A stretch of DNA of 64,000 nucleotides from an uncultured Bacteroidota bacterium (GTDB lineage: Bacteria > Bacteroidota > Bacteroidia > Chitinophagales > Saprospiraceae), in contig CALMSX010000057.1 in assembly GCA_937872515.1 (NCBI GenBank), positions 1 to 64,000 of the forward strand, given 5' to 3'. Below are positions 8,386 to 15,509 of the stretch, piece after piece. Below the pieces are notes generated by a model. The model ran no database searches. It was not told where the DNA came from and was given only the letters and a program-made list of their open reading frames with translations. The position numbers and the translations under genes were made by a program. The number at the start of each line of letters is the position of its first letter. The stretch's first letter is position 1.

Positions 8386-8767
8386 CGTTTGTTTCGTTTC
8401 CGTTCACAATTTCATCGACATCCAACTTGTCCAACATTTGTTCTATGATGGCATTGCCTATGGGCTTATGGATCAAAGGCTGTTTAAAATAATGAATCAA
8501 CACCGCCAAAAGCAGATAAAAAAGTGAAACAACCAAAAAACCAAGATAGGTTTCGTGCAGCATCTTGCCCACAAATAAAGCCAGTCCGATGTTGATAAAC
8601 AGTGAAAACAAGATTAAAAACAAAACAAAGAGGAGGCGGGAGGTTAATCCCGCAACCACCTCTGAAAATTTTTGAATCAGTTTCAGTTTTATAAGATCCA
8701 GTGAAGTATTGGCATAATCGCCAATCTTGTCAATTAAGTCTTCCGACTTTTCGGTAAATGATTTCAT
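8375..8767 (-). CDS. DUF1469 / phage-holin-superfamily membrane protein
   Basis: 130 residues with a charged N-terminus and two adjacent membrane helices (about 45-68 and 73-95), the layout of the YqjE-like putative Actinobacterial holin-X / DUF1469 family. Despite the name these are chromosomal stress-associated proteins, and no phage genes are nearby. It lies between a YtxH gene and a coiled-coil gene in one minus-strand unit. Confidence 0.75.
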   Translation of the reverse strand: MKSFTEKSEDLIDKIGDYANTSLDLIKLKLIQKFSEVVAGLTSRLLFVLFLILFSLFINIGLALFVGKMLHETYLGFLVVSLFYLLLAVLIHYFKQPLIHKPIGNAIIEQMLDKLDVDEIVNGNETNDEK

Positions 8768-8796
8768 AAAAGCTTAACAGTAAGATTAAAATTAGG

Positions 8797-9096
8797 TCAA
8801 ACTTCTGTGTTTTCCTCAAACTTGTTTTTTTCTCCAAATTTGGCCTTTTCTTCCCTGTATTTACGGGTCGCTTCTGCAATCATATCCTCGGCTTCCGCTT
8901 TCAGATGGTCAACCGAATCTGCAATGGTATCGGTCCATTTTTCAAACGAATTTTTCAGGTTGTCCTTCAAATCCTTGCCCTGATGAGCAAACTTTTTTCG
9001 GGTCTCACTTCCTTTGTCAGGTGCCAAAAGTACACCAACAACGACACCGAGGGCTACGCCCCCCAGAATTCCCAACAAAACATCTCGATTTTTCAT
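8797..9096 (-). CDS. YtxH-domain protein
   Basis: 99 residues from the ATG at 9096. A GTG at 9105 would add three residues. The start is the YtxH signature: a glycine-rich membrane helix (LLGILGGVALGVVVGVLLAP) followed by DKGSETRKK and a long charged helix. Proteins of this type are induced by general stress in many bacteria. First gene of the three-gene unit 9096 to 8065. Confidence 0.85.
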   Translation of the reverse strand: MKNRDVLLGILGGVALGVVVGVLLAPDKGSETRKKFAHQGKDLKDNLKNSFEKWTDTIADSVDHLKAEAEDMIAEATRKYREEKAKFGEKNKFEENTEV

Positions 9097-9421
9097 AATA
9101 AACACAATTTTAGGTTAAATGCTGAAGTATGGATCCAAAATAGATGGCTACCTCAACTTTTCAAAGTTAATACAGAAAAACCATAAAAGGGAGAAAACTG
9201 ACCCTTGTCAATGTTATTCTTCAAAGCAAATAGCCATATTACCACTCAGATCATCGCTAACTCCTTTTCTGAAACACATGAGCATCAAAAAGCTGCAATT
9301 GGAGGGGAAAGGCCGCAACCAACTTACCTTATTTCCCTCTTTCTATTTCAAATCACCATCTCTTTAGAGGCCATAGTACCTGATATTACCCCAGAATTCT
9401 GAGACTGTCAATTGATCTTGC
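9097..9421. other. Gene-free region between the YtxH cluster and DoxX
   Basis: About 325 bp. On the minus strand a TAACTTTG box (9169-9162) could be the -7 element for the YtxH operon, with no clear -33 partner. Nothing else was recognised. Confidence 0.4.
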
Positions 9422-9799
9422 TTATTTGAGCAGAATCGAAAATTTCTGTCGATTCTCCCACAATACCCACAATAATATAGCCCAGATAACAATAGCAATG
9501 GGTAAGCCTTCTGGTGCCACCGTAAGATGTGTCAACAACACACCTACCATTACCGGAAATACGACCAAACCACCCAAGGCTCTGGTTTTGGGAAACAAAA
9601 TGAGCAAGCCTCCAATGATTTCAGCGGCTCCAACGAGGGGCAGGAGCCAGCTGATTTCTCTAATGGCAAGATCGTCCTTCATCAAAGCTTCCGGTAAATT
9701 GTCAGGTACCGGCATGTAATTTAAAAACTTATTCAAACCCCCATTGATCAATAAGAGTGAAAACAAAACGGAAATAACATTAAAAATTTTATTCTTCAT
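9422..9799 (-). CDS. DoxX-family membrane protein
   Basis: 125 residues, four predicted membrane helices, with the family pattern NGGLNKFLNY near residue 20, RALGGLVVFPVMVG, and an acidic/glycine turn in the second helix (AAEIIGGLLILFP). DoxX-like proteins are linked to redox and quinone chemistry but are poorly characterised. It is the last gene of the ArsR/SRPBCC-VOC/DoxX unit, 9 bp after the fusion gene. Confidence 0.8.
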   Translation of the reverse strand: MKNKIFNVISVLFSLLLINGGLNKFLNYMPVPDNLPEALMKDDLAIREISWLLPLVGAAEIIGGLLILFPKTRALGGLVVFPVMVGVLLTHLTVAPEGLPIAIVIWAILLWVLWENRQKFSILLK

Positions 9800-9808
9800 T
9801 TTTACTAT

Positions 9809-10771
9809 TTACTTGTTTTGAAAATGGATCATCCAGTTGATACCAAATTGATCGGTTAAACTTCCATAATAGGCTCCAAAAAACATATCCTGCATCGGCA
9901 TGTCTATTTTTCCCCCTTCTGAAAGAGCATTGAAGAGACGAAGAGCTTCTTCTCTTGAATCGGGCTCCAGATTGATGTGCATATTATTGCCACGAACAAG
10001 GGTAAAGCCCATCTCTTCCGGTGCATCTGTTCCCATCAGAAGGTGTCCACCCAAAAGGGGAAGTTCTACGTGCAATACCATGTCTTTGATGGCATCAGCT
10101 ATGGGTGGATGCCCTGTGTTTTCCGGAATATCTTTAAACTTTTGGATGCCCTGAACAAACTCAGTTTTGAAAACTGACCTGTAAAACATAAAAGCTTCTT
10201 CGGTATTTCCGGGAAAATTGACATAACTCGAAACCCTTGCTTTTTTGGATGTTTTTTTCTGTTTGCGCAAATAAAACTGGGCGGCTATATACTGATCCAG
10301 GTTTTCCAAACCAGCGGTAAAGCCTTCCTTAAAGCCCATCTGAATAATGACTTCCAGGTCTTCCAATGTTTCAAAGTGCAAAAGCATGCTGACTACCGTC
10401 CCATTTTCATCAGACTTAAATTGGTTGTCCCACCGCACCCTTGGTTTGATGGTATTCGTAACGCCATTTTCATCACAAAAGGCATCAATCCCTCCATAAA
10501 ACTCCATGGGACGGATTTCTTCGTAATCAAACTTTGCCCAATGTACATCGCCCTCAGGCCCCGTCATAGAATAAACCCACGACCCACCTTCAACAAAATC
10601 CAGGCTTTTAGTATTGCATTGGTAGGGCTTTGGTGCCCACCATTGATCCAGAATATCTGCCTCTGTCCAGGCCGACCATACCAGGTCCAGCGGTGCCTTG
10701 AAGGCTCGTTTCACGGCTATATTGTGGTTTGTTTTATCCACGTCGAAGTTAAATAAAAGGGCTTTACTCAT
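9809..10771 (-). CDS. AHSA1/SRPBCC domain fused to a VOC (PhnB-like) domain
   Basis: 320 residues. Residues 1-150 match the activator-of-Hsp90-ATPase-like SRPBCC fold common in ArsR operons (RAFKAPLDLVWSAWTEADILDQWWAP). After a basic linker (KKTSKKAR), residues 175-320 match a PhnB/3-demethylubiquinone-methyltransferase-like VOC domain (PGNTEEAFMFYRSVF; GAYYGSLTDQFGINWMI). The two domains are usually separate genes. The start overlaps the ArsR stop by 4 bp (ATGA), so expression is coupled. Ligand unknown. Confidence 0.85.
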   Translation of the reverse strand: MSKALLFNFDVDKTNHNIAVKRAFKAPLDLVWSAWTEADILDQWWAPKPYQCNTKSLDFVEGGSWVYSMTGPEGDVHWAKFDYEEIRPMEFYGGIDAFCDENGVTNTIKPRVRWDNQFKSDENGTVVSMLLHFETLEDLEVIIQMGFKEGFTAGLENLDQYIAAQFYLRKQKKTSKKARVSSYVNFPGNTEEAFMFYRSVFKTEFVQGIQKFKDIPENTGHPPIADAIKDMVLHVELPLLGGHLLMGTDAPEEMGFTLVRGNNMHINLEPDSREEALRLFNALSEGGKIDMPMQDMFFGAYYGSLTDQFGINWMIHFQNK

Positions 10772-11094
10772 TTTTTTAGGTTTTGAAGTTTATTTAATAC
10801 ATTGTCCAATTGATCAAATCTCTTGGCCATCAATTGTTTGAATTGCTCCAGCCATTTTTCTATTTCCTGCATCTTATGATTGTTGAGGTGATAAACGATT
10901 TCTCTGCCCCTGGATTCAGGCTTTACTACCTCACATTCTGTTAGAATTTGAAGGTGTTTGGAAACTGCCTGCCTGCTGCTGTTAAAATGTTCGGCCAGAC
11001 CATTGGGTGTCATGGCAGAAACAGCCAGCAACATGATAATGGCCCTCCTGGTAGGGTCGGCTATGGCCTGAAAAACATCTCTTCTCGATTCCAT
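10768..11094 (-). CDS. ArsR-family transcriptional repressor
   Basis: 108 residues starting at ATG 11094 (MESRRDVFQAIADPTRRAII), the standard opening of the SRPBCC-associated ArsR subgroup. A TTG two codons upstream is less likely. The winged helix contains GLAEHFNSSRQAVSKHLQIL and the wing VKPESRGREIVYHL. No metal-binding Cys cluster is visible, so it may sense a small molecule or simply autoregulate. Two matching palindromes flank its -7 element (11097-11138), and the promoter TTG-N20-TATATTTG lies at 11112-11142. Confidence 0.9.
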   Translation of the reverse strand: MESRRDVFQAIADPTRRAIIMLLAVSAMTPNGLAEHFNSSRQAVSKHLQILTECEVVKPESRGREIVYHLNNHKMQEIEKWLEQFKQLMAKRFDQLDNVLNKLQNLKK

Positions 11095-11096
11095 AT

Positions 11097-11138
11097 GCAA
11101 CTATTTGATTGCAAATATACGTGCAATTATCTGGTTGC
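11097..11138. promoter_or_regulatory. Twin 16-bp palindromes: likely ArsR operators
   Basis: GCAACTATTTGATTGC (11097-11112) and GCAATTATCTGGTTGC (11123-11138) share the form GCAAnTATnTGnTTGC, with inverted GCAA/TTGC ends. One sits in the promoter spacer and the other just downstream of the -7 box, so bound repressor would block the promoter of the ArsR operon. Confidence 0.65.
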
Positions 11139-11142
11139 GCAA
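11112..11142 (-). promoter_or_regulatory. Promoter of the ArsR/SRPBCC-VOC/DoxX operon
   Basis: Minus strand: TTG (11142-11140), 20-bp spacer, TATATTTG (11119-11112). Predicted start near 11105, about 11 nt before the ATG at 11094. The remaining bases to 11390 hold only a weak GCTTG/CAAGC hairpin (11222-11237). Confidence 0.65.
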
Positions 11143-11390
11143 TAAAATTTCATTTTTTTTTTGTAATTATTCATGTGGCTGGATTCAAATTAAAAAATTA
11201 AGCCATTTGTAGTCAGATGAGGCTTGCTTCGACAAGCTAAGCAACTCTCATTTGTGGAATCACAACAGTGCTATGGTGAGAAAAATAGCCGAAATATCAG
11301 ACGAGATGGTTTTTTATCAATCGAAATTGAGTGCAATTGTATAGTTACCTTTTTTTAAAAAAGGATTTTCAGGAAAAATTGACGTTCATA

Positions 11391-11810
11391 TCAACGAATG
11401 ATATATCCTTGCAGGATTAATTTGGCCTCATCAGAAAGGGCTACACTTTGGCCCGAAGCATTGACCTGGACCAATACGGAGGAAGCCTTGGCAACTACCT
11501 TATCATTTTGGAAGAGCTGTTGGTACAACGTAATGGAACTATTGCCGACCTTTTGAATACAGCTGCCTATTTCCACGGTACCGGGCCACCTGATTTCTGC
11601 CAATAGATCAAGAGACAGGGAGGCAATGACAAAGCTATGGTTATCCCGAATCAGTTGCCTATCATTTTTGTATAACATTTCTACCCTGCCAGTTTCTAAA
11701 AAGGTAGCAAATACCGCATTGTTGACATGGCCCTGGCGATCCGTATCAGCATACCTCAGCTTATCATAGGTCTTTAAGGGAAAATCTGCCCAATTTAACA
11801 TGGTTTCCAT
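11391..11810 (-). CDS. Acyl-CoA thioesterase (4HBT hotdog fold)
   Basis: 139 residues with the hotdog thioesterase motif RYADTDRQGHVNNAVFATFLETGR, whose Asp and the HVNN segment are catalytic in the 4-hydroxybenzoyl-CoA thioesterase/FadM-like family. It probably hydrolyses an acyl-CoA in the cytoplasm; chain specificity unknown. A second ATG three codons in (11801) is an equally plausible start. It lies 32 bp downstream of the VOC gene on the same strand. Confidence 0.85.
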   Translation of the reverse strand: METMLNWADFPLKTYDKLRYADTDRQGHVNNAVFATFLETGRVEMLYKNDRQLIRDNHSFVIASLSLDLLAEIRWPGTVEIGSCIQKVGNSSITLYQQLFQNDKVVAKASSVLVQVNASGQSVALSDEAKLILQGYIIR

Positions 11811-11842
11811 TTGTAAATTTGATTGATAATCGCGATTATCTG

Positions 11843-12244
11843 TTATGACATTGGACTACAAATTTCAACCAATAAGCCGTCAGGGTCCCGAACGTAGGCT
11901 ACGGTTTGTCCCCAGGGTTTGACTTTTGGCGCTGATTCCAGGCTGGCACCCTTTTGCAAAGCCCTATCTACCACAACATCCACTTCCTGGGTAACCATAC
12001 CTATTTCTACACCGGTAGGCCTTGATCCCGGATCCGAGGCGAGATAGCCTTCCTTTAGATTGGATTGGGCCAGTTCATGGGCAACAAAGGCAAGGGTGGT
12101 AGTGCCCGTCACCAATTCACCATAATCACCATCTGGGCTTATAAAACGAATCTCAAAATCAAAAGCTTCTTTATAAAACGCCAGTGATTTTTTAACATCA
12201 GACACATAATGGATGATATAACCTAAAGAAATGGTTGTTGACAT
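11843..12244 (-). CDS. VOC-superfamily (glyoxalase/bleomycin-resistance-like) protein
   Basis: 133 residues with two beta-alpha-beta-beta-beta halves: [21 protein letters not shown] and the C-terminal [17 protein letters not shown]. Metal ligands typical of the fold (an initial His and a final Glu) are present in those segments. Likely a small dioxygenase, isomerase or resistance protein. An excellent promoter precedes it: TTG (12296-12294), 19 bp, TATATTTG (12274-12267). Confidence 0.8.
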   Translation of the reverse strand: MSTTISLGYIIHYVSDVKKSLAFYKEAFDFEIRFISPDGDYGELVTGTTTLAFVAHELAQSNLKEGYLASDPGSRPTGVEIGMVTQEVDVVVDRALQKGASLESAPKVKPWGQTVAYVRDPDGLLVEICSPMS

Positions 12245-12266
12245 GATAATTCCTAATTGATTTTTT

Positions 12267-12296
12267 CAAATATACTAATAGTTGGTCTGATAACAA
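12267..12296 (-). promoter_or_regulatory. Bacteroidota promoter for the VOC gene
   Basis: Minus strand TTG (12296-12294), 19-bp spacer, TATATTTG (12274-12267). Predicted start near 12260, 16 nt before the ATG. Probably also serves the downstream thioesterase. Confidence 0.65.
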
Positions 12297-12394
12297 GGAT
12301 AATTCTCTTTTTTGGCTTCAATATTGGGTATCAAAATCATAAATTGAACCTGTAAATGGTGAAACCATAAATCATTCGTTATGTCACATTCTTT

Positions 12395-14695
12395 TCAAAT
12401 CTCCCATTTCATACCAATAAATAGCGATCTGGGTTGAGCAGGACCGTATATGTAATTACTATCCCTGTTTTTACCGCTATCAAAATCGGCTTGGTAGGAA
12501 TTGAAAATATTTTTAAGTCCCGCAAAAAGGTTGATACGATAGCGGTTTGCAGCAGGAAATCGATAATTCACACGAAGGCTCACTTCATGAAAGGGGTGGG
12601 TTGTCACCATTTCATCCTGGCTTTGTTCTGGTGCACCGGCAAAGTGAGGCAGTACCATTGATCCTGTGTATAAATAATTGAGGTTGATGGCAATGAAGCT
12701 GTTAACATTGAGGGTAATGGTGGCATAGGCATAGGTAGCAGGTGTGCGGATAAATTGTCTGGTGGCCGGGATATTTTCAATGTATTGAATGGCCTGGTGA
12801 AACCGGCTTTGTTGCCAGGTGAAACCCGATTCCAGCTGGACCCTTCCATCAAAATTGGCTCTCCCTTCTAAGGTCATGCCTCTAACGATGGCTCCTGAAC
12901 CATTTCGTTTCTCAAATACTTCTCCGAAAGCATCCGGTCCTAGTGGGAAAAGGAAGAAGGCGTTCTTGAGCTGGGTGAAAAAAGATTCGAGGGTAAAACC
13001 AGCAATAAAATGTTGGGTGGCTTTGTCATAGTTAAATGAAAAACTAAGGCTCTTGGAGGTTTCCGGCAACAATAGGGGTTGAAGGGTCACCCTTGATACC
13101 CCTCCTCCGGCAAAAGCGATATGAAGGTCGGTGTCAAATGCCTGTGGAGGCCTGAAGCCGCTTCCCCAGTTGAAACGAAATTGAGCATAAGGCTGGAATT
13201 TGTACATCAGAGACAAACGTGGACTCAGTCTTGGAGTCTGTAGCTTGTTGTGGACATCAGCTCGCAAACCCGATAACAGGGTTAGTTTGTGGCTCCATTG
13301 CCAGTCACTCTGGAAAAAAAAACCAAGGTTGGTAGCCAACTGGTCTATTTTATAATGATAGGCCATGATCTCGTCTTTTACCTGGTCACTCACATACTCT
13401 CCTCCCAGGGTGAGGGTATTGTTACCTTTGATAAAATCGACCAGCTGGTGATTAATCTGAAAGCCCCCATTTAGGGTAACTACTTTTGAATCTCCAAAAG
13501 GTGGCTGGCTGAGATGGGCCTCAATGGCAGAAGGTTCATCCGGAAATATACCGGTATAATGGTCTCGCAATGTACGTTGCCAGGCAACATAGGCAAGGAA
13601 GGATGACTTTTGCTGGTTAAAATTGTGTTGGTAATCAACATTGGCCATCATCACCCGGTGGGTCCTTTCTTCTGCCTGTTGCAGCAAATGAACCGGTCGT
13701 TGCGCCATTTCCCCACCCAGCCTGTATTCTTTCAAATGCATAAAACTGAATTCTAACTTTTGGTCGGCTCCAGGCAAGTAAAAAGCGGAAAGTCCGGTCG
13801 AGGTATTTTTGATTTGGGGTAGTTCTGAAAACAAATCGCCATTATGATCATACAAGCTGCGGTTTCTGTAATTCAACAAGCCGCTTATGCCCATGTTTTT
13901 GTTTTTGTTTACAAATGTCAGATTGCCATTGGCTGAATGATCGGTAGTTTGTCCATCTATGGCTTGGTAAGTGTATTGACCTTCCACCCCACTCTTTTTA
14001 TGCAGGCGGGTAATGATATTGACAGTACCCCCTATGGCACCCGGACCATAGGTAGATGAGGCCCCTCCGCGCACTACCTCTATTCTTTCAATCATAGAGC
14101 TTGGCAGCTGTTCAAGACCATATAAGCCAGTAAGGGGACTAAAAACCGGCCTGCCATTGATGAGGATTTGGCTATAGGCTCCTCCGAGTCCATTCATTCG
14201 CAACTGGGTATAGTTACAGGTCTGACAGTCGGTCTCCACCCTGAGTCCGGGCTGGAATCTGAGTCCTTCTGCTACATTACAAGCCTGAACATTGTCCATC
14301 GACTGTCGGGAAAGCACGTTGACGATTACCGGAGAATTGTCTTTTCTTTGAAAGGTCTTGGTACCCGTCACCACTACTTCATTTAAAACATTGTTATGTT
14401 GCAAATAAAAATGAAGGTTTACCAGACTTATTCCTTTTTTGACACTGACTTTAACAACCAAGGTCTGAAACCCTACATAACTGGCACTGACCTCATGGCT
14501 TCCTTCTGGCAGTGGACCCAAACGGTACTGGCCCAACTCATTCGTTTCACAAGTCATCTGCAGGCCCTGGCAAAAGACCTGAGCAAATGCTGCCGGCTGT
14601 GCGTCCAGGTACACGGTTCCAGTGATAAAGGTGGATTGGGCCAGAGATGTCATTCCCAGGCACAACCACAGGATTGAGGTCATGAATTTACCCAT
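12395..14695 (-). CDS. TonB-dependent outer-membrane receptor
   Basis: About 766 residues from the ATG at 14695, which opens a signal peptide (MGKFMTSILWLCLGMTSLAQ). An ATG at 14725 would start inside the operator palindrome and is unlikely. Next comes a carboxypeptidase-like beta-sandwich (to about residue 105). The plug follows, with EGLRFQPGLRVETDCQTCN, RMNGLGGAYSQILINGRP and IERIEVVRGGASSTYG, then a 22-strand-type barrel ending RSLFIGMKWEI. The Cys-x2-Cys in the plug is unusual and may bind metal. It is divergent from a DtxR-type regulator, suggesting uptake of iron, manganese or another metal complex (inference). Confidence 0.88.
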   Translation of the reverse strand: MGKFMTSILWLCLGMTSLAQSTFITGTVYLDAQPAAFAQVFCQGLQMTCETNELGQYRLGPLPEGSHEVSASYVGFQTLVVKVSVKKGISLVNLHFYLQHNNVLNEVVVTGTKTFQRKDNSPVIVNVLSRQSMDNVQACNVAEGLRFQPGLRVETDCQTCNYTQLRMNGLGGAYSQILINGRPVFSPLTGLYGLEQLPSSMIERIEVVRGGASSTYGPGAIGGTVNIITRLHKKSGVEGQYTYQAIDGQTTDHSANGNLTFVNKNKNMGISGLLNYRNRSLYDHNGDLFSELPQIKNTSTGLSAFYLPGADQKLEFSFMHLKEYRLGGEMAQRPVHLLQQAEERTHRVMMANVDYQHNFNQQKSSFLAYVAWQRTLRDHYTGIFPDEPSAIEAHLSQPPFGDSKVVTLNGGFQINHQLVDFIKGNNTLTLGGEYVSDQVKDEIMAYHYKIDQLATNLGFFFQSDWQWSHKLTLLSGLRADVHNKLQTPRLSPRLSLMYKFQPYAQFRFNWGSGFRPPQAFDTDLHIAFAGGGVSRVTLQPLLLPETSKSLSFSFNYDKATQHFIAGFTLESFFTQLKNAFFLFPLGPDAFGEVFEKRNGSGAIVRGMTLEGRANFDGRVQLESGFTWQQSRFHQAIQYIENIPATRQFIRTPATYAYATITLNVNSFIAINLNYLYTGSMVLPHFAGAPEQSQDEMVTTHPFHEVSLRVNYRFPAANRYRINLFAGLKNIFNSYQADFDSGKNRDSNYIYGPAQPRSLFIGMKWEI

Positions 14696-14713
14696 TTCAG
14701 TTTTATAGACTTC

Positions 14714-14735
14714 AAAGTTAGACATATCTAACTTT
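14714..14735. promoter_or_regulatory. DtxR/MntR-like operator palindrome
   Basis: AAAGTTAGA (14714-14722), spacer CATA, TCTAACTTT (14727-14735): perfect 9-bp arms with a TTAG-N6-CTAA core, as in DtxR-family sites. On the minus strand it overlaps a TAACTTTG -7 box (14720-14713) for the TonB receptor gene, and it is 44 bp from the regulator start at 14779. Confidence 0.7.
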
Positions 14736-14778
14736 ATTTTTAAGAATTGTCTTATATATTTGTAAATAATTCTCTTAC

Positions 14779-15438
14779 ATGCCTACATCGATCAAAGAAA
14801 ACTACCTCAAAGCCCTGCATTTTTTGAGTTTGCAGTCGGGAGTCGTGAGTCTTACGGAGCTGGGCAATGCTATGGAAGTGAGCAAGCCCACCGTCAATGA
14901 TATGGTTAAAAAACTGGCTGCCAGGGGTTGGGTAAGACATGAACGCTATCAACCTATCCAGCTTACTCCGGAAGGACACAAAGCTGCCGCCCTGGTCATC
15001 AGAAAACACCGCTTGTCAGAACTCTTCCTTTACCAGGTCATGGGTTTTGGCTGGGAGGAGGTACACGACATTGCAGAAGAAATGGAGCACATCAAATCAG
15101 AACTCTTTTTCCAACGAATGGATGAGCTGCTGCGCTTCCCTGTTTTTGACCCCCATGGCTCACCTATCCCCGATAAAGCGGGCAATATGGTAACACCCTC
15201 CTATCAACTGCTGTCACACATTACCAGTCCCTGTTGTGTGGTACTTAAGGCCATCAGAAATTCGGGCACTGAGTTTTTAAAATACCTGAATGAAAAAAAT
15301 CTCCAATTGGGCATTGAACTAAAAATCACCTCCATCGAAAGTTTTGATGGCAGTATCTCAGTATCGTATGGTCACTGTGAGCAATTGGTGATGAGCCATT
15401 CCGTGAGCTCACTCCTCTGGGTTGAAGTGGTTGAATGA
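14779..15438 (+). CDS. DtxR/MntR-family metal-dependent regulator
   Basis: 219 residues. N-terminal helix-turn-helix (about 1-65: MPTSIKENYLKALHFLSLQ, VSKPTVNDMVKKLAARGWV). The dimerisation and metal-binding domain (about 66-140) carries EVHDIAEEMEHIKSE-type ligands. A C-terminal SH3/FeoA-like domain spans about 150-219. The length fits the three-domain DtxR form. It would bind DNA when loaded with Fe2+ or Mn2+; which metal cannot be told. It is divergent from the TonB receptor, with a DtxR-like palindrome between them. Confidence 0.88.
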   Translation: MPTSIKENYLKALHFLSLQSGVVSLTELGNAMEVSKPTVNDMVKKLAARGWVRHERYQPIQLTPEGHKAAALVIRKHRLSELFLYQVMGFGWEEVHDIAEEMEHIKSELFFQRMDELLRFPVFDPHGSPIPDKAGNMVTPSYQLLSHITSPCCVVLKAIRNSGTEFLKYLNEKNLQLGIELKITSIESFDGSISVSYGHCEQLVMSHSVSSLLWVEVVE

Positions 15439-15509
15439 ATATTAGGTTATCCGTTTACTCAGAAAAACCCCAAACTTCACCAGCTGGGTACATAGCAACA
15501 AATTCCCTT

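Noticed and set aside
8375..8767. Phage holin, hence a prophage
   Set aside because: The holin-superfamily label belongs to a chromosomal stress-associated family. No lysin, capsid or integrase gene is near.
12395..14725. Start of the TonB receptor at 14725
   Set aside because: That ATG lies inside the DtxR-like palindrome and upstream of the predicted transcription start. The signal peptide begins at 14695 or 14683.
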